Shown here: piece by piece, positions 8,045 through 12,661 of the stretch
Numbering within the stretch: the first letter of the stretch is position 1
Layout: each line of letters begins with the position of its first letter
NCBI GenBank assembly: GCA_903927685.1
Contig: CAIYOB010001419.1
Span: 1-12,661, forward strand
Source of the DNA: an uncultured Planctomycetaceae bacterium
Lineage (GTDB): Bacteria; Planctomycetota; Planctomycetia; Pirellulales; Pirellulaceae
Direction: 5' to 3'
DNA length: 12,661 bases
The notes under the pieces: generated by a model
The model's input: the letters and a program-made list of their open reading frames with translations, nothing else
Told to the model about the DNA's origin: nothing
The model's database searches: none
Translations under genes and position numbers: made by a program

Positions 8045-8130
8045 ACCCTCCCGCCTGCGGTGAGGGGCGACTGCGGTAGCGTTGACGAACATTTCACCCT
8101 CCCGCTTGCGGGAGGGTCGGACGCGGTAGC
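8045..8130. repeat. Two imperfect tandem copies of a palindromic repeat, about 51-bp period
   Basis: Both units begin with ACCCTCCCGC (8045-8054 and 8096-8105) and end with GCGGTAGCG. The second copy holds a perfect hairpin: ACCCTCCCGC (8096-8105), loop TT, GCGGGAGGGT (8108-8117). The first copy has decayed on its right arm (GCGGTGAGGGG). The pair lies in the 192-bp gap between the two SHD1 genes and looks like a dispersed palindromic intergenic element. It could attenuate read-through between the two genes or protect the upstream mRNA end. Confidence 0.65.
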
Positions 8131-8135
8131 GGCCG

Positions 8136-8154
8136 GGGAGGGTCCCCCCCTCCC
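8136..8154 (-). terminator. G/C hairpin just after the stop of the C-terminal-SHD1 gene
   Basis: GGGAGGG (8136-8142) and CCCTCCC (8148-8154) form a 7-bp all-strong stem with a 5-nt loop, starting two bases beyond the TGA at 8159..8157 on the minus strand. It has no T-tract. Together with the adjacent 10-bp hairpin it would make two successive strong stems after the gene, compatible with termination or 3'-end protection. Confidence 0.4.
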
Positions 8155-8156
8155 GC

Positions 8157-9857
8157 TCAATCCACCGCAAACGGATTCTCGGCCTGCTGCTGTTGCTGGA
8201 CGTAGGCCTGGTCGGCGGCACTGAGTTTCTCCAGCGGAACGGCAATCACGCGGCCATCGGCACGGCGCAAGTTCACTTTCCCGTCGACCACGCTCACGAA
8301 CGCGGCTTCGATCTGAAACCGACCGCTGGCGTCCGACCACGTGCGGTTTGTCACTGGCATTGGTGTCGCAGCCGCCGTTGCCGCCGCCGGCGGCTTGACC
8401 GGCTGTTCCAGTTCCGGCGGCGCCAACTGGATGTTCCGCCGGGTAACGACCTCGGTATCCCGCACTTCGCCCCACGTCAGGAACCCCAGCTTGACGGTGC
8501 CATCGGCCAGCAACTCCTGGACTTGGGCGGCGCGCCAGAAGGGACCGTAGTTCTTGCGTTGCGCCTGGACCAACTGGCCGACATACAAGGGCGTCGTCGA
8601 CTCGACGACCAGGTCGGTCGAATCGAGCGCTCCGGGCCCCTGATAGGCTTTGGCCAGGCTCTTCCGCCGCTGGTACGCGGGAGACCATTTCAGCAAGGCG
8701 CTGTGGGCCGCATCGGCGACCGCCTTGTCCTTGCTGACCAACAGTTTTTCGATCGCAGCGACAACGTCGGGATCCGGTTCCTGCGGCGCCTTGGCGGCCA
8801 GTTCGCCGAGCGTCTTGGCCATTCTCCCGTTATCGCCCGAGGCCAGCGCGGCCAGCGCGTCGCGTTTCTCGGCGCTGGTCAGCGGAGCCTCGGCCTTGGC
8901 CTTGGCCTCCGCCGCCGCCTTGGCTCGGGTCTCGGCTTCCTGCTTGGCCGCCGCTTCCAGGCGGGCGAGTTCTTCCGCGGAAATCCGGGCGTATTTCACC
9001 GTGATGGGCACCGTGGTCGACGTGTTGCCGTCTTTCACGGTCAGCTGGTAGCTCATCTCCAGCGCGTGCGGCACGTGCTCTTTCTGGTCAAACGTCCAGG
9101 TGCCCGTCCCGGTCATCTGAAACGCGGGGTTGTCGCCCGCTTGCGGCATCGACAAGTTGTACGACCGGGAGACCTTGACCAGGCTCCCGCTGGTGCTCTG
9201 GATGCTGTACCGGGTGACTTCGCTGGCCGCCTGCACGGTCTTGTTGCCCTGGCCCCCGAAGGGATCGAACGGCCCAAACCGGTGCCGACGATTCTCGTCT
9301 TCTTCCGTGATCGAGACCCCGGCATCCAGAACCCACTCACGCTCGGCACCTTCCGGAAGCCACTCGAACGGCATCAGCGACACGTTTCCCAGCAGGTAGG
9401 GCAACTGCGAGTCGCCTTCCATCGCCAGGGTCTTGCCGCGCGGCGTCAGGGTGATCCGGTTGGTCGTCTGCGTCTTGCCGGCAAACGCCGGGCGGGAGAA
9501 CGGACTGGGGATCCCCGGCGGACCACCAAAGCGGCCACCGAACGGGCCAAACGGCGGCCCAAATCCCCCCGGGCCCTGATTGGTCCGCTTGACGGTCTTG
9601 GATTCCGTCAAGCCGCCGCGATAGGTCACGCGCAGCTGCTCGGGGCTGGCGGCCTCGACAGCATAGTTGGTAATGCCCTTGTACGAGGTCGTCTCGTCGT
9701 CAGCGTCGACGGTTATGTCAAAGCGGTACGAGAACTTCTGGTTGGCGGTCCAGTTGTACCGCAACGGCTGGGCTTGGACCTCCCCCCACCCGCCGCCGAC
9801 CTGCGCGGCGGCCAAGACGAACACGAGCCTCAGCCCGTAGCGAACCGAATAGGACAT
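8157..9857 (-). CDS. Exported protein with C-terminal SHD1 domain ending in NPFAVD
   Basis: 566 residues. Signal peptide 1 to about 29; a beta-rich N-terminal domain (about 31-290) interrupted by a Gly/Pro/Phe-rich stretch (94-125); an alanine/lysine/glutamate helix, probably coiled coil (about 294-325); a helical segment (328-400) recalling HEAT-type repeats; a small beta module (about 424-480; VGQLVQAQRKNYGPFWRAAQV) that could be Tudor/Agenet-like; a proline/alanine linker; and an SHD1 domain (about 503-555; NRTWSDASGRFQIEAAF, then ADGRVIAVPLEKLSAADQAYV). Five glutamines and AE lead to the last six residues, NPFAVD, which match the NPFX(1,2)D ligand of yeast Sla1 SHD1. ATG 9857 has AAGGAAGG just upstream and begins the signal peptide. 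It lies 88 bp downstream of the DUF1559 gene and is probably co-transcribed with it. Biochemical role unknown; a scaffold or assembly protein is the likeliest reading. Confidence 0.85.
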   Translation of the reverse strand: MSYSVRYGLRLVFVLAAAQVGGGWGEVQAQPLRYNWTANQKFSYRFDITVDADDETTSYKGITNYAVEAASPEQLRVTYRGGLTESKTVKRTNQGPGGFGPPFGPFGGRFGGPPGIPSPFSRPAFAGKTQTTNRITLTPRGKTLAMEGDSQLPYLLGNVSLMPFEWLPEGAEREWVLDAGVSITEEDENRRHRFGPFDPFGGQGNKTVQAASEVTRYSIQSTSGSLVKVSRSYNLSMPQAGDNPAFQMTGTGTWTFDQKEHVPHALEMSYQLTVKDGNTSTTVPITVKYARISAEELARLEAAAKQEAETRAKAAAEAKAKAEAPLTSAEKRDALAALASGDNGRMAKTLGELAAKAPQEPDPDVVAAIEKLLVSKDKAVADAAHSALLKWSPAYQRRKSLAKAYQGPGALDSTDLVVESTTPLYVGQLVQAQRKNYGPFWRAAQVQELLADGTVKLGFLTWGEVRDTEVVTRRNIQLAPPELEQPVKPPAAATAAATPMPVTNRTWSDASGRFQIEAAFVSVVDGKVNLRRADGRVIAVPLEKLSAADQAYVQQQQQAENPFAVD

Positions 9858-9874
9858 GATTGCCTTCCTTACTT

Positions 9875-9929
9875 TCCTCGCTGACGCGTCGGGTTACGAA
9901 TCTGTCCTCGCTCACGCGTCGGGTTACGA
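9875..9929. repeat. Two 25-bp direct repeats at a 30-bp period
   Basis: Units at 9875-9899 and 9905-9929 differ at one base only (G versus C at position 9 of the unit) and share the core ACGCGTCGGGTTACGA, which contains the palindrome GACGCGTC or its variant. They fill most of the 88-bp gap between the DUF1559 gene and the C-terminal-SHD1 gene and stop 17 bp from the latter's start codon. From memory, repeats of this kind recur many times in planctomycete genomes and get mis-called as small proteins; I cannot verify the copy number here. Confidence 0.75.
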
Positions 9930-9945
9930 TGGCGTGCCCCAGGAC

Positions 9946-11601
9946 CTACCTTCCCACCGCCTCGCCGCCGGCGATCGTCAGCAGGGCCTGGATTTCCCGC
10001 GGGTCGACGGATTTGCTCATGAACCGAACCGAGCCGTCCGCCATCAGGACCTCGAATCCGCCGGGGTGCGCCGAGCCCAATCCCGCCAGCGGGTCCTGAG
10101 GCTCGGGCGTCCAGTCGTCGGGCTGAGTCCAAATGGCCGCGTGGCTGTCGTCGACCTCCAACGCCATGATTGTATTGGACGTGCCGTCAAGGATCTCCCG
10201 GATTCCCCGGCCCTGGTTGCCCGCGAACAGCATCCCGTCGCCGCTGGGAGCCAAGTAGTTCGAGCGTCCCGGCGGCGGGTTCCCGCTCGGATTGCGATAC
10301 ACCTGCGGCATCAGCGGAATCAGTCCCTGATTGTGCGGGCTATCCCAGGGTTCGTTCAAGTGAAACCGCTCGTACAGTGCCGCCTCGCCCAGGAACGGCA
10401 GGATATGGACCCGCCAACTGAGCAGCGGCTTGCCCTGCGGGTCCGTGTTGGCTCGTCCCGGAAACTTATTATGCGTGTCGTGATAGTTGTGCAGGGCCAA
10501 GCCGATCTGCTTCAGGTTGTTCGACGACTGGGTGCGCCGAGCCGCCTCGCGCGCCGCCTGGATGGCCGGCAGCAGCAGCGCGACCAGCACGCCGATTGTC
10601 GCCACCTGCATCTGTCCCTGCCCCTTGGTGCCCAAGGTCAGGAGACTGCCCTTGCGCTGGGGGCGGAAGGCCGTCAACAGCCGCGAACTTATCCGCTGGG
10701 CGTAGCGGGCGGACGCCTGCTCCACCGGGTCGGAACTCTCCGCCTGCTTGGCGACCTCCATCAGCATCGCCTGCCGCGCCGTGTCCAGCAAGCGGCCGAT
10801 GAGGGCGTCCAATTGCTCGGCGGCCTGGTCGCTCTCCGCACGCAGCGTGAGCGACATCGCCATGTCGCCGGTCATGTTCACGCGGACGCCGACCAGATTC
10901 AGCAGGTCCGGAACCTGCTCGACGCCGGCCAGCGGCGGCGGCAGCGGCACTTGCTCCAAGGTGCCCTTGAGCAGCGGGCGGAGCGGCGCCACCAGCAACA
11001 CGGCCAGCATGTCGGGCGGGTCGGGGATCCGTGACAACACTTGGCTTATCTCTCCCGCCGGCGGCTGGGCATGCTGGCGCAACAGTTTTCGCAACAGGGG
11101 ATCGTGGGCCAGGATCAACGTCCGTTCGTCCGGGCGGAAGATGCTCAACATCATCGGGTTCTGCGCCTGGCGATACTTCTTGCCGTCCAATTCGGCGTCG
11201 GTTGTCTGCTGCCACAACGGAGCGAAAACCTGCTCCTGTGCCAGAGGCTTGGCGAACCGCAACACGGCGGCGACCTGGGGTGGGCCCTCCTGCGGCGGCT
11301 CGGCGATGACCAGCACTTGCTCGATGTCCAACGGATCGACGCCCAGTTCCTTGATTCCGGCCGCGGAAATCACCTCGATCGGCAGCAGTTCGTTCTCCGG
11401 CGCGGTCAATACGCGGCGGGGATGCAGCACGACGGCCGCCAGGGTTTCTGGAGTCACATAGCCGAGATCGACAGCGGACTTGGCGCCCGCCGCAGCCGGC
11501 GGGTTCGCAGCCGGTGGTTGAGCGTAGGACAAGGCCGGAGTCAGGACCATCAGGCCCACAAGCAGCCAAGCGACCGCACCGCGGTGACAGCGAAATAACA
11601 T
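9946..11601 (-). CDS. Exported protein with a C-terminal DUF1559 core fused to an N-terminal periplasmic domain
   Basis: 551 residues. A signal peptide (1-27, ending SYA) is followed by a proline/alanine-rich stretch and a domain of about 300 residues (to about 325) that I do not recognise. From Ile336 the sequence becomes a DUF1559 protein: IGVLVALLLPAIQAAREAA, SSNNLKQIGLALHNYHD, LSWRVHILPFLGEAALY, LDGTSNTIMALEVDD and the closing ADGSVRFMSKSVDPREIQALL. In ordinary DUF1559 proteins this core follows directly on a type IV pilin-like N-terminus (GFTLVELLVVIAI). Here the first half of that segment is replaced and the core sits internally, so the protein is probably exported by its own signal peptide and not processed as a pseudopilin. 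ATG 11601 begins the signal peptide, with AAGGA 7 nt upstream. The gene is first in a same-strand run with the two SHD1 genes. Function unknown. Confidence 0.85.
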   Translation of the reverse strand: MLFRCHRGAVAWLLVGLMVLTPALSYAQPPAANPPAAAGAKSAVDLGYVTPETLAAVVLHPRRVLTAPENELLPIEVISAAGIKELGVDPLDIEQVLVIAEPPQEGPPQVAAVLRFAKPLAQEQVFAPLWQQTTDAELDGKKYRQAQNPMMLSIFRPDERTLILAHDPLLRKLLRQHAQPPAGEISQVLSRIPDPPDMLAVLLVAPLRPLLKGTLEQVPLPPPLAGVEQVPDLLNLVGVRVNMTGDMAMSLTLRAESDQAAEQLDALIGRLLDTARQAMLMEVAKQAESSDPVEQASARYAQRISSRLLTAFRPQRKGSLLTLGTKGQGQMQVATIGVLVALLLPAIQAAREAARRTQSSNNLKQIGLALHNYHDTHNKFPGRANTDPQGKPLLSWRVHILPFLGEAALYERFHLNEPWDSPHNQGLIPLMPQVYRNPSGNPPPGRSNYLAPSGDGMLFAGNQGRGIREILDGTSNTIMALEVDDSHAAIWTQPDDWTPEPQDPLAGLGSAHPGGFEVLMADGSVRFMSKSVDPREIQALLTIAGGEAVGR

Positions 11602-11689
11602 GGTCGTTCCTTTGCGTGGAAGAGTCTCGCCGGATTGCCGACGACAAGGCGAAAGACGCGGCCTGGCCCCTGGTGACCACTCAAACCGA

Positions 11690-11705
11690 CTGCTCGATCG
11701 AGCAG
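11690..11705. promoter_or_regulatory. Perfect 16-bp palindrome upstream of the DUF1559 gene
   Basis: CTGCTCGATCGAGCAG is its own reverse complement over all 16 bases. It lies about 88 bp before the DUF1559 start codon and about 27-42 bp downstream of the predicted transcription start. As DNA it could be the operator of a dimeric repressor; as RNA it would fold into a 6-bp stem with a GAUC loop. Confidence 0.45.
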
Positions 11706-11738
11706 CATTGCCGTGGCCGCGACCGGGCCAACCGCGTG

Positions 11739-11766
11739 AGTCTAGCGGCCGCAGCCGGCAAGTCAA
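11739..11766 (-). promoter_or_regulatory. Candidate sigma70-type promoter of the DUF1559/SHD1 gene run
   Basis: On the minus strand TTGACT (11766..11761, 5 of 6 to consensus) and TAGACT (11744..11739, 4 of 6) are 16 bp apart. A start near 11732 would give a leader of roughly 130 nt that includes the 16-bp palindrome. No comparable pair was seen in the 88-bp gap before the next gene, in line with co-transcription from here. Confidence 0.4.
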
Positions 11767-11770
11767 GCAG

Positions 11771-11802
11771 GGATGAACTAGCCGCGGGATGAGCTAGCCG
11801 CG
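11771..11802. repeat. Tandem 16-bp repeat, two copies
   Basis: The unit GGATGA(A/G)CTAGCCGCG occurs at 11771-11786 and directly after at 11787-11802, with one substitution. It contains GCTAGC in the second copy. It lies just upstream of the candidate -35 of the DUF1559 promoter, so it could be a tandem protein-binding site or simply a remnant of a dispersed repeat. Confidence 0.6.
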
Positions 11803-11913
11803 GGTACATGCGGGAAGGCGTGCCCAAGCTTCACCGGGGGCCAGCGTCTTGCCAAGGCCAAATGTCGGAGTGCCTGGCCGAGTGCCGCGAGCCCACCAAC
11901 TGCAACGGCTGGG

Positions 11914-11941
11914 GGCTCGCTACTCGCCCCTCGCGGCTCGC
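11914..11941. repeat. Four tandem heptamers of the form NNCTCGC
   Basis: GGCTCGC, TACTCGC, CCCTCGC and GGCTCGC follow one another without gaps. A related series occurs inside the metalloprotease gene at 12623-12643 (AGCTCTC, AGCTCCC, CGCTCCC), and the 14-mer TCCCAGCTCTCAGC is found both here (11956-11969) and in that gene (12619-12632). Confidence 0.6.
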
Positions 11942-12018
11942 CCCCAGGCACCCAATCCCAGCTCTCAGCCTCGGTGAACCACTAATCATCGTTCGAGCAA
12001 TAACGGTCAGATGGTCGC

Positions 12019-12058
12019 CTTTCGCTCCGCGAAAGGGCGTTCTTTCGCGGAGCGCAAG
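12019..12058. repeat. Inverted repeat, 17-bp arms, downstream of the metalloprotease gene
   Basis: CGCTCCGCGAAAG (12023-12035) is matched perfectly in inverse by CTTTCGCGGAGCG (12042-12054) across a 6-nt spacer; with one mismatch the arms extend to 12019-12035 and 12042-12058. The left arm alone can also fold (CTTTCGC/GCGAAAG around TCC). It begins 56 bp beyond the metalloprotease stop on the minus strand, where it could act as a terminator. The look is that of a dispersed planctomycete palindrome. Confidence 0.65.
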
Positions 12059-12113
12059 ACGACGCTTGTCACTCGCACGACGCGAACCTCGACGGCACGG
12101 CGCCGGCCCTCGT

Positions 12114-12661
12114 TCACCGCTGCTCAACGTCTCGCGGCCGGTCCTCTGTCGCCCAGGCCAGCGGGGCCAAGTCCCAATCGCCGGACGCCTCGAACACCCG
12201 GTCCACGCGCCCCGTGTGCTCGTCTTCGTCGTCCCGCCGCAGGGCTGTCAGCAACGCCGACTCCTGGTCGTCATCGTCCGCCGCCCAGGCCAGCAACGCC
12301 GCCTCGGAAGCCTGCCGGCTGGCCAAGCTCGTCACCGGAGAACCGGACGCCAAGGGCCGGTCAGCATCGCTCGCGGTCGTAAGCGACGGTCCCGGATTCC
12401 GCAACTCGACGCCATCCCACGCCAAGTCCGACAGCTCCAGCCGCCGCACCCCGGGGATCGACAGCACCGGCACATGCCACGGCTGCGGAGAAAACTCGCC
12501 CGCCATCAGCTCACCCGCATGCTGCTCGGCGTCCAAGTCGTCCAACCCCAGCAGATGCCCGAACTCGTGCGTCAGCACGTGCCACAAATCGACGCCGCCT
12601 TCCGCGCCGGCCCCTCGGTCCCAGCTCTCAGCTCCCCGCTCCCCACGCGACGACAACTGAC
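12114..12661 (-). CDS. C-terminal part of a metzincin-like zinc metalloprotease (start outside window)
   Basis: The frame is open to the right edge, so the gene's start is not in the window; the first in-frame TTG at 12656 is not a believable start. Near the beginning of the visible part is HEFGHLLGLDD (12569..12537), fitting the HExxHxxGxxH/D zinc site of matrixin-like metzincins, and GELMAGEFS soon after may supply the Met-turn. The third zinc ligand would be Asp, as in a subset of the clan. The remaining 125 residues or so are acidic and low in complexity, including DDDDQE and RRDDEDEH, and contain no recognised domain. Just before the catalytic helix comes SSRGERGAESWDRGAGAEGG, encoded by heptameric repeat DNA shared with the neighbouring non-coding block. 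Large exported planctomycete proteins often end in such a module; export and substrate cannot be judged from this fragment. Confidence 0.75.
   Translation of the reverse strand, partial: QLSSRGERGAESWDRGAGAEGGVDLWHVLTHEFGHLLGLDDLDAEQHAGELMAGEFSPQPWHVPVLSIPGVRRLELSDLAWDGVELRNPGPSLTTASDADRPLASGSPVTSLASRQASEAALLAWAADDDDQESALLTALRRDDEDEHTGRVDRVFEASGDWDLAPLAWATEDRPRDVEQR
12619..12643. repeat. Heptameric repeat inside the metalloprotease coding sequence
   Basis: Three tandem heptamers (AGCTCTC, AGCTCCC, CGCTCCC; 12623-12643) lie within the frame, preceded by TCCC that completes a 14-mer also present at 11956-11969 in non-coding DNA. They encode part of the arginine/glycine/glutamate-rich stretch preceding the zinc helix. 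Confidence 0.5.

Larger units (their letters stand above)
11602..12113. other. 512-bp non-coding block between the DUF1559 gene and the metalloprotease gene
   Basis: No credible gene; open frames here are arginine-rich and run through repeats. Right to left it holds a 17-bp inverted repeat (12019-12058) after the metalloprotease stop, a stretch of CTCGC-type heptamers (11914-11941), a GAGTGCC pair at a 12-bp period (11868-11874 and 11880-11886), a tandem 16-mer (11771-11802), a likely promoter (11739-11766) and a 16-bp palindrome (11690-11705) upstream of the DUF1559 gene. Such repeat density suggests a site where dispersed elements accumulate. Confidence 0.6.

Noticed and set aside
8136..8154. 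Classical intrinsic terminator with T-tract
   Set aside because: Strong stem but no run of T on the transcribed strand, so only a lower-confidence terminator call is kept.
8193..9884. 563-residue open frame on the plus strand
   Set aside because: Opposite the C-terminal-SHD1 gene; Arg/Gly-rich shadow with no signal peptide or domain.
9875..9929. CRISPR array
   Set aside because: Only two repeats with a 5-nt gap; far too short for spacers.
9856..11034. 392-residue open frame on the plus strand starting in the repeats
   Set aside because: Opposite the DUF1559 gene; its first residues are translated repeat DNA.
11831..12127. 98-residue open frame on the minus strand
   Set aside because: It runs through the inverted repeat and the CTCGC heptamers and overlaps the metalloprotease end; no protein character.
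12654..12656. TTG as start of the metalloprotease
   Set aside because: The frame stays open to the window edge, and a start 29 codons before the zinc helix would leave no catalytic fold or export signal.

Overview
The window is GC-rich bacterial chromosomal DNA, most likely from a planctomycete of the Pirellulales type. The reasons are two secreted proteins with SLA1-homology-1 (SHD1) domains, a protein with a DUF1559 core (a family strongly expanded in Planctomycetes), an exported metzincin-like protein, and intergenic spaces filled with short palindromic or tandem repeats. The organism call is inference from family content; no rRNA or other phylogenetic marker is present.

Layout. (1) Positions 1-3144, minus strand: a protoporphyrinogen oxidase (hemG/hemY type), then a lipoprotein of the TolC/CusC outer-membrane efflux family. 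At the window edge the TolC stop overlaps a GTG codon that has a perfect AGGAGG ribosome-binding site, so another gene of the efflux operon probably begins at position 6. (2) Positions 3145-3300: a divergent promoter region. (3) Positions 3301-5931, plus strand: a large DsbD-family thiol:disulfide reductant transporter with two periplasmic alpha domains, an eight-helix membrane domain and a C-terminal thioredoxin domain. (4) Positions 5932-5996: a long hairpin between convergent genes. (5) Positions 5997-11601, minus strand: three exported proteins in a row, read right to left: a DUF1559 fusion protein, an SHD1 protein with the domain at its extreme C-terminus, and an SHD1 protein with the domain at its extreme N-terminus followed by a WD40-like propeller. 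(6) Positions 11602-12113: a repeat-rich non-coding block holding the likely promoter of the DUF1559 gene. (7) From 12114 to the right edge, minus strand: the C-terminal end of a metzincin-like metalloprotease whose start lies outside the window.

How the genes may work together. HemG (heme synthesis) and DsbD (periplasmic reductant, needed for cytochrome c maturation and disulfide correction) are divergently transcribed and could be co-regulated. The three minus-strand exported proteins are a plausible surface or periplasmic unit. The most notable observation is that the C-terminal SHD1 protein ends in NPFAVD, which fits the NPFX(1,2)D peptide that the eukaryotic Sla1 SHD1 domain binds. This suggests a bacterial SHD1-ligand interaction, within one protein or with the neighbouring SHD1 protein. 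No tRNA, rRNA, CRISPR array, transposase or integrase was seen.
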